Source: Luteolibacter luteus (GTDB taxonomy: Bacteria > Verrucomicrobiota > Verrucomicrobiia > Verrucomicrobiales > Akkermansiaceae). Taken from it: a stretch of DNA of 64,000 nt. A program made the translations under genes and the position numbers. The notes beneath the pieces were generated by a model. That model was not told where the DNA came from. It saw only the letters and a program-made list of their open reading frames with translations, and did no database searches. Positions 32,908 to 42,038 of the stretch are shown here, one piece after another. Location: assembly GCF_012913485.1 (NCBI RefSeq), contig NZ_CP051774.1:2914001-2978000 (forward strand). Reading direction: 5' to 3'. Positions within the stretch are counted from its first letter, which is position 1; the number at the start of each line of letters is the position of its first letter.

Positions 32908-34554
32908 ATGCTTGAGTTCATGCTGATGATTCACCCCGGCGGCACCAGCGGATCGAATTCGGAAGATGCGGGACGCCTGGTTCTGGCGCTTCGCGCGTCA
33001 AATGAAGGGATCTGGGACTGGTGGACGGGGAATCAGGACATTTACTACTCCCGCCGCATTCTTGAGTTCTTCGAGTGCAGCCCTTCCACGGCTCCCAACA
33101 TCTTTCTGGAGCCGCACGAGATGATCCATGAGGAGGATCGTCCGCGCTTTTCCCAGTCGCTCAAAAACGCGCTAAGCCCTTCCGGACCCGAATTGTTCGC
33201 AATCGATTGCCGCTTGAAAACCGGGGGCAACCATTGGCGCTGGCTGCGCATCCGCGGCACGGTGGTCCGCACCCGCGAAGGACAGGCCCAACGGATCGCG
33301 GGATCGATGATCGATATTTCCCTGCGCAAGGAAGCCGAGGCCCAGATCGAGGAGGAGCGGCACCTGCTCCGCATGCTGATCGACCATGTGCCGCTGCAGG
33401 TCTATTTCAAGGATCGCGAGTCCCGCTTCGTGCTGGCGAACAAGCAAATGGCGGAGTGGATGGGTCTGAAGGAGCCACGGGAGCTCACCGGAAAGCATGA
33501 CTCTGATTTCTTCGCCGAGGAGCACTGGGAACAGGCGGCGAAAGATGAGCGGCGGATCATGGAATCCCTCCAGCCGGTCAATGGCAAGGTGGAGCGCGAG
33601 ACCTGGCGGGGAGACAATGACGGGGAAGACACCTGGGTGCTGACTTCGAAGTTCCCGTGGGTGGACCGCGGGGGCGAGGTGAAGGGCACCTTCGGGGTCT
33701 CCAGCGATGTGACCGAACTGGTCCGCGCGAAGCAGGAGGCGACCGAGCTGGCTGCCGAGCTGCGAGTGAAGAACCAAGCCTACGAGGAAGAACTCCAGCT
33801 GGCTCGTGAAATCCAGCAGACCCTCGCCGGTTCGAATTTCCCGGAAGTCGGAGACGGAATTTCCAAGCTCCGCTTCGGAGCCCGCTATCTACCTATCTCC
33901 GGAATGGCGGGGGATTTCTTCGAGGTGCTCCGCATTTCCGACGACAAGGCGGGTGTATTGATCTGCGACGTGATGGGCCACGGAGTGCGCTCCGCGCTGG
34001 TAGTGGCGATGCTGCGGGGGCTTCTTGAGAAGCAGCGCCGCAGTGCCTCGGATCCCTCGGCTTTCCTGAGCGGCTTGAATTCCGGGCTCGCGGCGATTCT
34101 CGATCGGGCCGGTGCGACCATGTTCGCCACCGCATTCTACGCCGTGGCCGATCTCGGCACCGGCGTGCTCCGCTATGCCTGCGCGGGCCATCCAGGTGCA
34201 ATCGCTACCGGCCCCGGCGGCGTCCAACAGCTGGCGGCCACGCGAAAGGAGAAGGGCCCCGGCCTCGGCCTCATCGCGAAAGCGGAGTATCCTGCCGGAG
34301 AGCTGCGGCTCGCGGAAGTGTCCCGCATCCTCCTCTTCACGGACGGGATTCTCGAAGCCGAGAACGAAGAGGGTGAGCCCTTCCTGGAAAAGCGGCTGAT
34401 GGAAACGGCAGCCGATTGCCGCGGGGAAACCTTGGAGGAGATGCTGGATATCGTGCTGACCCGGGTGCTCCAATACTCGGACGGACACCATTTCGACGAC
34501 GATGTGTGCCTGCTCGGGATGGAGCTGGTGCCGACGCCGGTGGCGGCAGAGTAA
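32908..34554 (+). CDS. PAS-PAS-SpoIIE-type PP2C phosphatase
   Basis: A 548-residue signalling protein with two PAS domains (about residues 22-145 with ASNEGIWDWWTG; about 150-280 with IDHVPLQVYFKDRESRFVLANKQ) and a C-terminal PP2C/SpoIIE phosphatase domain from about residue 300. The phosphatase metal ligands are in AGDFFEVL and CDVMGHGVRSAL, with FTDGILEAENEEG and DDDVCLLGMEL near the end, all as in RsbU-type enzymes. It probably dephosphorylates an anti-sigma factor antagonist in response to an input sensed by PAS. No partner anti-sigma or STAS gene is adjacent. ATG 32908, 32920 or 32926 could be the start. Confidence 0.87.
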   Translation: MLEFMLMIHPGGTSGSNSEDAGRLVLALRASNEGIWDWWTGNQDIYYSRRILEFFECSPSTAPNIFLEPHEMIHEEDRPRFSQSLKNALSPSGPELFAIDCRLKTGGNHWRWLRIRGTVVRTREGQAQRIAGSMIDISLRKEAEAQIEEERHLLRMLIDHVPLQVYFKDRESRFVLANKQMAEWMGLKEPRELTGKHDSDFFAEEHWEQAAKDERRIMESLQPVNGKVERETWRGDNDGEDTWVLTSKFPWVDRGGEVKGTFGVSSDVTELVRAKQEATELAAELRVKNQAYEEELQLAREIQQTLAGSNFPEVGDGISKLRFGARYLPISGMAGDFFEVLRISDDKAGVLICDVMGHGVRSALVVAMLRGLLEKQRRSASDPSAFLSGLNSGLAAILDRAGATMFATAFYAVADLGTGVLRYACAGHPGAIATGPGGVQQLAATRKEKGPGLGLIAKAEYPAGELRLAEVSRILLFTDGILEAENEEGEPFLEKRLMETAADCRGETLEEMLDIVLTRVLQYSDGHHFDDDVCLLGMELVPTPVAAE

Positions 34555-34597
34555 GCGGACAGTCCGGTTTCCGTGGGAGCCTGAGAATACTCCCGCA

Positions 34598-34637
34598 GAC
34601 AAAAGAAAACCGGGAAGCCCGTGAGGACTTCCCGGTT
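34598..34637 (-). terminator. Intrinsic terminator of the pseudopilin gene
   Basis: AACCGGGAAG (34608-34617) and CTTCCCGGTT (34628-34637) form a perfect 10-bp stem. On the minus strand the hairpin is followed by TTTTCTTTTG. It lies between two convergent genes and mainly serves the minus-strand pseudopilin gene; the plus-strand phosphatase may use the same stem. Confidence 0.85.
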
Positions 34638-34666
34638 AGGGAATTCAGTATCAGATCAACCGTGGA

Positions 34667-35383
34667 TCAGTTCTGGCCGCGCGGTTGTGGGGCGCGGAGG
34701 ATCGGATTCACGTCGGTGCCCCATGGGGTGTTATCACCCACGGACTGGAGGTAGCGGCCACCACCGGTGGTCACGTACTTGTTGTCCGTGCGGATCTGCA
34801 TCGGGGTAGCGCTGTTGTCCAAGCGAAGGACGATGGCCTTGTCACCGTAGAACTCCGGGTCAAAGGTCCAGTCGGTCTGGGCCTTGTAGGACGGAGCGAC
34901 GACGACCGGGCGGCCCGGGTCACCGGAGCTGCTCTGGCCTTCGGTCTGGGTCAGCATGATGTAGCTGAAGCCCACTTCGCCGGCTTCGAGAGCCTTGGTC
35001 GGCTGATTGTAGATATCGTCCGGCTTCTTCGGGGAGAAGCTGGTCTTGCACCAGAATGGCTTCTCGGACTTCAGACCGTAAGCGATGAGCTGACGGAAGT
35101 AGTCGTTGGAGAAGTTGCCGCCGAAGGTGAGGGCGGTACCAGTGGCTTCCTTAACGTCTTCCGAGGTGTTGTTGTCCGGGAAGCTGCCGTATTCAGCATC
35201 GAACTCGAAGAGCGAGATGCCGATCTGGCGCACGTTGTTCAGTGCTTCCGTCCGGTCGGCAGCCTTGCGCTGCTTCAGGATGACGGGAGCCGAGAGGCCC
35301 GCAAGGGCCGCGATGATCACGATAACCACGAGGAGCTCCACCAAGGTGAAACCGCCGGGTCGGCGTTGATATTTGGCTTTCAT
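34667..35383 (-). CDS. Type II secretion-like pseudopilin
   Basis: A 238-residue protein with a short basic leader and the prepilin peptidase site GG/FTLVELLVVIVIIAAL, followed by a hydrophobic helix and a globular C-terminal domain containing GEVGFSYIMLTQ and TTGGGRYLQS. This is the standard layout of GspG/H-like proteins that Verrucomicrobiota carry in many copies. It is processed at the inner membrane and may join a type II secretion or type IV pilus fibre. It stands alone with its own terminator. On the minus strand the start is preceded by A/C-rich sequence with no Shine-Dalgarno motif. Confidence 0.85.
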   Translation of the reverse strand: MKAKYQRRPGGFTLVELLVVIVIIAALAGLSAPVILKQRKAADRTEALNNVRQIGISLFEFDAEYGSFPDNNTSEDVKEATGTALTFGGNFSNDYFRQLIAYGLKSEKPFWCKTSFSPKKPDDIYNQPTKALEAGEVGFSYIMLTQTEGQSSSGDPGRPVVVAPSYKAQTDWTFDPEFYGDKAIVLRLDNSATPMQIRTDNKYVTTGGGRYLQSVGDNTPWGTDVNPILRAPQPRGQN

Positions 35384-35565
35384 GTTTTGGTTTTGTTTTG
35401 GGTCTATGGATGGGCCGCTAAGGACCCGTTTTTATATGACCCCAAGTGTTCGAAAACACCGGAGGATCAGGAGAGGCTAAATCTGCGGCCTGCGGGTGCA
35501 AGGAGAAAGAAAGCCTGCGGAATCAGGTGATTACAAGGTACGCTCGGAAGGCTTGCCGGGACGAT

Positions 35566-36348
35566 TCAGCGGGCGAAGGCAGCTGCCAGGGCGGCGAGCG
35601 AATCGCCGCTCGGCTTGTCCGCCGCGAGGATGGCTTGGCGCTGCAGGACGGTTAGTTCCTGGGCACCCTTTTTCGCGAGTTCCAACATGGCAGTCATCTC
35701 CTCACCGGAGAAGACGGCCTCTTCGCCGCTGCCTTGGACCTCCACAAAGTCCCCGCTTTCGGTCATGACCACGTTGAAGTCTACGGAGGCATCCTTGTCC
35801 TCTACGTAGTCGAGGTCCAACACCGGCTGGCCATCGACCACCCCCGCGGAGATCGCGGAGACAAGCTTGGTAAGGGGGAAGGCCTTGAGCTTGCCCTTGG
35901 CCATCAAGCCGTTGAGGGCGATGGCAAGAGCCACGCAGCCCCCGGTGATCGATGCGGTGCGGGTGCCGCCGTCTGCCTGGAGCACGTCGCAATCGATCCA
36001 GATCGTGCGCTGTCCCAGCTTGGAAAGATCGGTCACGGCGCGAAGGGCCCGGCCGATCAGGCGCTGGATCTCGGAAGAGCGTCCATCCAGCTTGCCGCGG
36101 GTGATGTCCCGCTGCTTTCGCTCGAGGGTGGAGTAGGGGAGCATGCTGTATTCCGCGCTCAGCCAGCCGCCTTCCACACGCTGCATTTTCATCCAGCGGG
36201 GCACGTCTTCCTCGATGGTCGCGCAGCAGATCACCCGGGTCTCACCAAAGGAAACGAGCACGCTGCCCGCGGCGTGGGGTGCCACGTGGGGGATGAAGGA
36301 AATCTTGCGAAGCTGGTCGGGCGTGCGGCCGTCGTGACGGGAAGACAT
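35566..36348 (-). CDS. rph: Ribonuclease PH
   Basis: A 260-residue exoribonuclease that trims tRNA 3' ends by phosphorolysis. It starts RHDGRTPDQLRKISFIP and keeps the family sequence GETRVICCATIEEDVPRWM, the GWLSAEYSMLP segment and QADGGTRTASITGG, which holds the phosphate-binding Arg. The C-terminal half is full length (FVEVQGSGEEAVFS, MLELAKKGAQEL). It is divergent from lpxK with a 118-bp gap. Confidence 0.95.
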   Translation of the reverse strand: MSSRHDGRTPDQLRKISFIPHVAPHAAGSVLVSFGETRVICCATIEEDVPRWMKMQRVEGGWLSAEYSMLPYSTLERKQRDITRGKLDGRSSEIQRLIGRALRAVTDLSKLGQRTIWIDCDVLQADGGTRTASITGGCVALAIALNGLMAKGKLKAFPLTKLVSAISAGVVDGQPVLDLDYVEDKDASVDFNVVMTESGDFVEVQGSGEEAVFSGEEMTAMLELAKKGAQELTVLQRQAILAADKPSGDSLAALAAAFAR

Positions 36349-36466
36349 GGGGAGGAGTCAAGGGAAGCCCGGGGCGAATGGCAAGTGACCAGACCTTCGC
36401 GGCTTTCCGCCGACCGCCTTTTCAGGCTTGGAATGACCTTCCATCCGGGTTCCGCTGGGGGCGAGG

Positions 36467-37678
36467 ATGAAGGAAACGCTGGCCGAACTGGAGCGCTGGG
36501 GCTCCGACGTGATCTTCGGTCGCGCGAAAGGCTTCAGGGCCAGCATGATGCGACTGGCGATGAGCGCCCTTTCCGGCGTCTACCGGCTGGCGGTGCAGAC
36601 GCGCCTGATGATCTACCGGAAGCGCTGGCGGCAGCAGCATCATCTGGGCACGCTGGTCGTCAGCATCGGGAACCTCACCGTAGGCGGGACCGGGAAGACA
36701 CCCGTGGTTGAGCTGTTGGCCAAGACGCTGCGCGATCGCGGTCGCCGGGTGGCCATCCTCAGCCGCGGCTACAAAAGCCGGAAGCTCAAGGAATCACAAA
36801 ACTGGAAGGGCAAGAATGGCGAGAGAATCGCCCCGGAAAAGATGCCCAAGCTCGTCTCAACCGGGCGCGCGCTCTTACTGGACTCCAAGTTCGCCGGGGA
36901 TGAGCCCTTCATGCTGGCCCGGAACCTCGATGGGGTGGCGGTGGTGGTGGACAAGGACCGCGTCAAGGGCGGCCGCTTCGCCGTGGGCGAGCTGGGGGCG
37001 GATACCCTGGTGCTGGATGACGGGCTGCAGTATCTGCATCTGGCGCACGGCATCGACATCGTGCTAGTCGACCGCAGCGCCCCCTTTGGCACGGGTGCGA
37101 TCCTGCCGCGTGGGACCCTGCGCGAGCCACCGCGGAATCTCTGCCGTGCCAGCTACATCCTGATCACCAAATGCGACGGCACCCCCAACGACGCCCTGAT
37201 CGAGCGCCTGCGCCGTCATAACCGGGTGGCACCGATCATCGAGTGCACCCACGGTCCGCGCTATCTGGAGAATGTCTTCACCCGGGAGCGCCAGCCGCTG
37301 GAGTTCCTGAAGGACAAGTGGACGGCGGCCATCAGCGGCATTGCCGTGCCGGAAGGTTTCGAAAACAGCATCGAAAAGCTGGGCGCACGGGTCGAGATCC
37401 GCCGTCGCTTTTCCGATCACCACCGCTTCTCTCGCAAGGAGATCGATAAATTCATGCAGCGCTGCATCGAGCGTGACATGGAACTGGTGGTGACCACGGA
37501 GAAAGACGCGGTCCGTTTTCCACGGCCCAAGGAGATCACCGTGCCGGTCTACTTCCTGCGGATCGAAGTGGAGATCCTGAAGGGTCATGATGCTTGGGAC
37601 GACCTGATCACGCGGCTCTGCAATCCCACCGCTCCGGGCGATCCGGTACTGCGCTACCGGGATGCCTACGCGTTGTAG
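36467..37678 (+). CDS. lpxK: Tetraacyldisaccharide 4'-kinase
   Basis: A 403-residue membrane-associated kinase that phosphorylates the 4' position of the lipid A disaccharide precursor. The Walker A motif VGGTGKTP is at residues 72-79, followed by [23 protein letters not shown] is the conserved catalytic and metal-binding segment. The N-terminal 60 residues include the hydrophobic membrane-contacting helix. The gene implies lipid A and so an outer membrane with lipopolysaccharide. At 403 residues it is somewhat longer than enterobacterial LpxK, with an added stretch after KSRK. ATG 36467 has GGGGCGAGG just upstream. Confidence 0.9.
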   Translation: MKETLAELERWGSDVIFGRAKGFRASMMRLAMSALSGVYRLAVQTRLMIYRKRWRQQHHLGTLVVSIGNLTVGGTGKTPVVELLAKTLRDRGRRVAILSRGYKSRKLKESQNWKGKNGERIAPEKMPKLVSTGRALLLDSKFAGDEPFMLARNLDGVAVVVDKDRVKGGRFAVGELGADTLVLDDGLQYLHLAHGIDIVLVDRSAPFGTGAILPRGTLREPPRNLCRASYILITKCDGTPNDALIERLRRHNRVAPIIECTHGPRYLENVFTRERQPLEFLKDKWTAAISGIAVPEGFENSIEKLGARVEIRRRFSDHHRFSRKEIDKFMQRCIERDMELVVTTEKDAVRFPRPKEITVPVYFLRIEVEILKGHDAWDDLITRLCNPTAPGDPVLRYRDAYAL

Positions 37679-37765
37679 GCGGGTGGAAGAAGGTCCGGCG
37701 ATTCCACGGAAGGGCAAATCTCCTTGCCCCGTGGGGATTCCGATAACATAACTTCCGAGACTAAA

Positions 37766-38473
37766 ATGAGTACTTCATTCAATCCCTACGCCGTCCGGCC
37801 GGTGGCGGAAGCCCCCTTGGAGACGCGCACCGATTTCGTGCGGAAGACCTACACGCACCTTGCAGGTGCGATCGGCGTCTTCGCGGTGATCGAGACCTTC
37901 CTCATCAAAGCGGGGTTTGGACTCGCCACCTTGCGGATGCTCGATGCTAGCAGCTATTCGTGGCTAGCGGTCATGGCAGGCTTCATGATCATCTCCTCCA
38001 TCGCCAACAAGATGGCCCTCAGCGGTGCCTCGAAGACGACCCAGTATCTGGGATTGGGCATCTACACGGTTGCGTGGGCGGTGCTCTTCCTTCCGATTAT
38101 TTCGGTGGCGATGGTCAAGGTCGGCCCCGCGGTTATTGGACAGGCTGCTGTGGTGACAGGAGCTATGGTTCTCGGCCTTACGGCAATTGCCTTCACTACC
38201 AAGAAGGACTTCACCTTCTTGGGTGGAGCGCTGAAGATCGGCAGCTTCATCGTCCTCGGCCTGATCGTTGCTTCCATACTGATGGGATTCTCCCTCGGGA
38301 TCTGGTTCTGCGGTGCCATGGTGCTCTTCGCTTCGGCTTCGATCCTCTACAACACGAGCTCCATCATGTATCACTACGCGCCCGGCCAGCACGTGGCGGC
38401 TTCGCTCTCGCTCTTCTCGAGCGTGGCCCTGCTGTTCTGGTATGTGTTGCGCCTCTTCATGAGCCGCGATTGA
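37766..38473 (+). CDS. Bax inhibitor-1/YccA-family membrane protein
   Basis: A 235-residue protein with seven predicted helices and the BI-1 signature layout: TDFVRKTYTHLAGAIGVFAV in helix 1 and a final stretch LFSSVALLFWYVLRLFMSRD. Relatives include YccA, which modulates FtsH, and YetJ, a pH-sensitive calcium leak; which applies here is unknown. The start MSTSFNPYAVRP carries an NPY tag like several other membrane proteins of the window. ATG 37766 was preferred because the preceding stretch is not conserved. A strong terminator follows within 20 bp. Confidence 0.83.
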   Translation: MSTSFNPYAVRPVAEAPLETRTDFVRKTYTHLAGAIGVFAVIETFLIKAGFGLATLRMLDASSYSWLAVMAGFMIISSIANKMALSGASKTTQYLGLGIYTVAWAVLFLPIISVAMVKVGPAVIGQAAVVTGAMVLGLTAIAFTTKKDFTFLGGALKIGSFIVLGLIVASILMGFSLGIWFCGAMVLFASASILYNTSSIMYHYAPGQHVAASLSLFSSVALLFWYVLRLFMSRD

Positions 38474-38492
38474 TCCCAAGCTGACTTTCCAG

Positions 38493-38524
38493 AGGCCGGA
38501 TGCTTCATGCATCCGGCCTTTTTT
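38493..38524 (+). terminator. Intrinsic terminator after the BI-1 gene
   Basis: AGGCCGGATGC (38493-38503) and GCATCCGGCCT (38509-38519) pair perfectly over 11 bp with a 5-nt loop, followed by five further T residues. It ends the BI-1 transcript and shows that the next gene starts at 38561 rather than at the earlier in-frame ATG. Confidence 0.9.
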
Positions 38525-38560
38525 GTTTTCACCAGAGCGGTTCACAGCATCTTGGCGGAA

Positions 38561-38839
38561 ATGGATCTCCGCGGCGATATCACGAGCCCGGCGCTGCTGC
38601 GGGCGAAGGGCTTCCTTTTCCTTCTGCTCGGGCTCGGAGCATCGGCCTTGCTGCTGATGGAGGACTTCAGCTGGCAACGGCTGGCCTTGCTGGGGATCGC
38701 GGTGTGGGCTTTCTGCCGGTTCTACTTTTTCCTTTTCCATGTGCTTCAACACTATGCAGGACGACATCGCCCGTATGCAGGGATCCTTGATGCCCTGAAG
38801 TGGGCGATTTCCGGAAAAGAGCGGAGTGGAAAATCCTGA
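38561..38839 (+). CDS. Small two-helix membrane protein
   Basis: A 92-residue protein with a short amphipathic N-terminus (MDLRGDITSPALLRAKG), one helix around FLFLLLGLGASALLLM, a second around LALLGIAVWAFCRFYFFLFHVL, and a basic tail (WAISGKERSGKS). The ATG at 38561 is used because the open frame before it runs through the BI-1 terminator hairpin. I do not recognise the family. Confidence 0.6.
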   Translation: MDLRGDITSPALLRAKGFLFLLLGLGASALLLMEDFSWQRLALLGIAVWAFCRFYFFLFHVLQHYAGRHRPYAGILDALKWAISGKERSGKS

Positions 38840-39092
38840 GGAGGGCAGGTGCAAGCTGCACCGAGAGGTCTTGATTCTGCACCGCCGGTCGCGGCGTGAA
38901 GTGGTCGAATTCGCTTGCGGAGATGTCGCGCAATTCCCTGTGGGAAAAGGATTCGTGCGAATCGCGGGGGGAAGGGAGAGCGCCCGTGGCATGGGGTTTG
39001 CGAATAGAAAGGTGAACCTGTCCACGCCGGAGTGGCGCGGCCTCTTGAGGACCGCGCTTCTCCAGCGCGGGAACCTACTATCCATCGAAATC

Positions 39093-39698
39093 ATGAAGAC
39101 GAAAAACATCACACGCATGGCGCTGCTGCTAGCGCTCAGCGGGCTAACGCCGGTGGCGATCGCGCAGACGGAAACTGAAACGAAAACCACCACGGAGACC
39201 AAGATCACCAAAGAGAAGGGCGATACCGCCGTGGTTGAGGTGAAGGAAATTCCAGAGCCGGGCACCATTGCCGCGGGCCTCCGGGATGCCGCCACGTTCT
39301 CGATCTTTACCAAGGCACTACGCGCGTCCGAGGTCGACCTGCAATTGGGAACCAAGGGTGCGTTCACCGTTTTCGCCCCAACCGATGAGGCCTTCGGCAA
39401 GCTGAAGGAAGGCACCTTGGACAAGCTCTTCCTGCCGGAGAACAAGGAAAAGCTGCGCTCGCTGGTGCTCTACCACGTGGTGCCGGGCATCTTCACTTCC
39501 TCCGAGCTGAAGAACGGCGAAATCAAGACCGCGAACGGCGAGAAGGTGGAGATCGATATCAAGACCAACACCGTGGAGGTGGAGGATTCAAAGATCGCCA
39601 AGGCGGATCTGGTGCTGAGCAACGGCGTCGTTCACTCGATCGACAAGGTGATGGTGCCGAAGTCGCTCGATGGCTTTGCCGGCTTGGATGAGGATTGA
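39093..39698 (+). CDS. Exported fasciclin (FAS1) domain protein
   Basis: A 201-residue protein: signal peptide (MALLLALSGLTPVAIA), a Thr/Glu/Lys-rich linker, and one FAS1 domain (about residues 58-193). The FAS1 marks are FTVFAPTDEAFGKL, LVLYHVVPGIFTS and, at the end, DLVLSNGVVHSIDKVMVP. FAS1 domains mediate adhesion or bind ligands outside the cell. ATG 39093 was chosen because the upstream open stretch has no signal peptide. A terminator hairpin lies 29 bp downstream. Confidence 0.88.
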   Translation: MKTKNITRMALLLALSGLTPVAIAQTETETKTTTETKITKEKGDTAVVEVKEIPEPGTIAAGLRDAATFSIFTKALRASEVDLQLGTKGAFTVFAPTDEAFGKLKEGTLDKLFLPENKEKLRSLVLYHVVPGIFTSSELKNGEIKTANGEKVEIDIKTNTVEVEDSKIAKADLVLSNGVVHSIDKVMVPKSLDGFAGLDED

Positions 39699-39726
39699 TT
39701 CCTGACAATTGTCCCCGACCCCGAAA

Positions 39727-39765
39727 ACGCGCACTCGTGATGATGTCACGGGTGCGTTGTTTTTT
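39727..39765 (+). terminator. Terminator after the fasciclin gene
   Basis: ACGCGCACTCGTGA and TCACGGGTGCGT form an imperfect stem with a short TGATG loop, then TGTTTTTTG. It is placed 29 bp after the stop codon and fits an intrinsic terminator. Confidence 0.75.
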
Positions 39766-39800
39766 GCGACGGGATGGAGCTTATTCGCCGTATACGCCTC

Positions 39801-41969
39801 ATGCGACGGATCTCCGCACTCCTCACGCTTGCGCTTGCCAGCGCGGCCCAGGCTCAATTGCCGCCAGCCTTTCCTCCGGACCCGGCGCAAGGCGAGGAGC
39901 GGACATGCTTCCAAACTTCGAAGGCTTGGAACCCGAATGGCAACCTGCGGTCAGACGTGGCCCTGGTCTATGGAATCGGCGAGGACCTGCCGCAACGGAT
40001 CGATACCTGGCGCCAACGCGGTTACAGGATCCATGTGATGACCGGGGTCTCCTGGGGCCAGTATCAGGACTATCTCTACGGCCGCTTCGACGGGGTGAAC
40101 CACGAGGACAACGCGCAGACGGACCGCAATGGCAAGAAGATCAGCCACGGGGGCGATGTCTATTACATGTGCCCGGCGGAGAACTTCGGGAAGTACCTCT
40201 GCGTGGGTGTGCAGCGGGCCCTGGATGCCGGGGCGGAGGCGATCCATCTCGAAGAGCCGGAATTCTGGGCGCGGGCTGGCTATTCGGAAGGCTTCAAGCG
40301 GGAGTGGCAGAGCTACTATCAGGAGGAATGGCAGGCGCCGCACTCCAGCGTGGACGCGCAATGGAGGGCTTCCAAGCTGAAGTACTATCTCTACCGTAGG
40401 GCGCTGCAGCAGGTCTTCGACCACGTGCAGGAGTTCAACCGCAAGACCGGCAAGAAAGTGCGATGCTACGTGCCGACGCACAGCCTGCTGAACTACGCGC
40501 ACTGGTGCATCGTGAGCCCGCAATCGAGCCTCGCGAAGCTGGATGGCTGCAATGGCTACATCGCGCAGGTATGGACCGGCACGGCGCGGACGCCGAACAA
40601 CTTCCGCGGTGTGCAGAAGGAACGGACCTTCGAGACCGCCTTCCTCGAATACGGCGCGATGCAGAACCTGGTGCGAGCGACGGGCCGCACGGTGTGGTAC
40701 CTGAACGATCCGATCGAAGACAACCCGCGCCACGACTGGACGGACTACCGGACCAACTGGGAATCGACGCTAGTAGCCTCGCTTCTTCAGCCGGACGTCT
40801 GGCAATACGAGGTGGCACCATGGCCGGAGCGGATCTTCGGCGGGAAGTACCCGCGCAACGGGAAACCGGAGGATCAGAAAGGCATTCCACCGGAGTACGC
40901 GACCGAGCTGCAGGTGGTGATGAACGCGCTGAACGACATGAAGCAGCCGGACCATACCTGGGAATGCGGCACGCGGGGCATCGGCGTGCTGATCAGCGAT
41001 TCGCTGATGTTCCAGCGCGAGCAACCGACGCCGAGCGATCCGCACATGTCGCACTTCTACGGACTTGCCTTGCCGGCCCTGAAGCGGGGCATGCCGGTGA
41101 CACCAGTGCAGTTGGAGAACGTCGCGATCCCCGGCTTCCTCGATAACCAGCGGATGCTGATGCTGAGCTACGAGGGCCAGAAGCCAATGTCGCCGGAGGT
41201 ACATGTGGCGCTGGCGGAATGGGTCAAGAAGGGCGGAGTGCTCTTGATGGCTGATGAGGACAAGGATCCTTACAACAAGGTCAAGGAGTGGTGGAACGAG
41301 GACGGCAAGACCGATGCGATCCCGCGGCAGCACTTGTTCCAGACTCTCGGCCTGAAGGATAGCGACTTCCGCGCTGAAGAGGCTCCTCAGCTTACGGTCG
41401 GAAAAGGGACGGTGATCTGGCTGCGGCGGAGCCCGACACAATTCGCGCTGAGCAAGGAAGCGGAACAGGAATTCTCCCAAGCCTTGAAAGACGGGGTCGT
41501 TCAAACAGGCGGTGAGTGGAAAGAAACGAACTACCTGCAACTACGACGCGGGCCGTACTTCGTGGCCGCGGGCTTGGATGAATCGGTGGAAGCACCGGCG
41601 AAGACGCTGAAGGGACGCTTCGTCAATCTCTTCGACCCCGGGTTGAAGGTGAAGCGGGAGGTGACTCTTTCGGCAGGAACGAGGGCTTTCCTTCTGGATC
41701 TGGAGGCACGGAAAAGCAATGGCCCGCAATTGCTGGCTTCCGCCTGCAAGGCGCTTCCCGCCAAAGCACCCGAAGGGAGCCTCGCATGGACTGTCGAAGG
41801 GGTGGCCGAGACCCCGGCAATCGTGCTGATTGCCACCACAAAGGCGCCGGAATCGGTAATTTTGGACGGAAAGGCGCTGGAAAATGTCTCTTATCTGCCG
41901 GAGGAGGGGCTGCTTTACCTGCGTTTCCCCAATACGTCCGCCCCGAGGGAACTGAGCGTCAAGTTCTAG
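39801..41969 (+). CDS. Secreted TIM-barrel-like putative glycosidase
   Basis: A 722-residue protein with a signal peptide (MRRISALLTLALASAAQAQ). The first 350 residues resemble a glycoside hydrolase TIM barrel: successive segments end in acidic or aromatic residues, including AEAIHLEEPEFWARAGYS, VRCYVPTHSLLNY and TVWYLNDPIEDNPRHDWTDY. The middle (about 350-560) looks like the Rossmann-like domain that follows the barrel in beta-galactosidase-type proteins, and the C-terminus is a beta sandwich. Candidate catalytic acids are the two Glu residues in HLEEPEFW, but I cannot place it in a CAZy family. It is alone between a fasciclin gene and a membrane protein gene. Confidence 0.6.
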   Translation: MRRISALLTLALASAAQAQLPPAFPPDPAQGEERTCFQTSKAWNPNGNLRSDVALVYGIGEDLPQRIDTWRQRGYRIHVMTGVSWGQYQDYLYGRFDGVNHEDNAQTDRNGKKISHGGDVYYMCPAENFGKYLCVGVQRALDAGAEAIHLEEPEFWARAGYSEGFKREWQSYYQEEWQAPHSSVDAQWRASKLKYYLYRRALQQVFDHVQEFNRKTGKKVRCYVPTHSLLNYAHWCIVSPQSSLAKLDGCNGYIAQVWTGTARTPNNFRGVQKERTFETAFLEYGAMQNLVRATGRTVWYLNDPIEDNPRHDWTDYRTNWESTLVASLLQPDVWQYEVAPWPERIFGGKYPRNGKPEDQKGIPPEYATELQVVMNALNDMKQPDHTWECGTRGIGVLISDSLMFQREQPTPSDPHMSHFYGLALPALKRGMPVTPVQLENVAIPGFLDNQRMLMLSYEGQKPMSPEVHVALAEWVKKGGVLLMADEDKDPYNKVKEWWNEDGKTDAIPRQHLFQTLGLKDSDFRAEEAPQLTVGKGTVIWLRRSPTQFALSKEAEQEFSQALKDGVVQTGGEWKETNYLQLRRGPYFVAAGLDESVEAPAKTLKGRFVNLFDPGLKVKREVTLSAGTRAFLLDLEARKSNGPQLLASACKALPAKAPEGSLAWTVEGVAETPAIVLIATTKAPESVILDGKALENVSYLPEEGLLYLRFPNTSAPRELSVKF

Positions 41970-42038
41970 TGAAGGAACGAGGGTTCCGGTGTTTCCGCCT
42001 TGTCCCCGTGCCCCGGCTCCCGTAATCCCCGTGCGCAC

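Noticed and set aside
38507-38560. Earlier ATG for the small two-helix protein
   Set aside because: It lies inside the perfect terminator hairpin of the BI-1 gene, so translation from there is unlikely.
38826-39092. Upstream extension of the fasciclin gene
   Set aside because: The open stretch has no signal peptide or FAS1 content, and a standard signal peptide starts at 39093.
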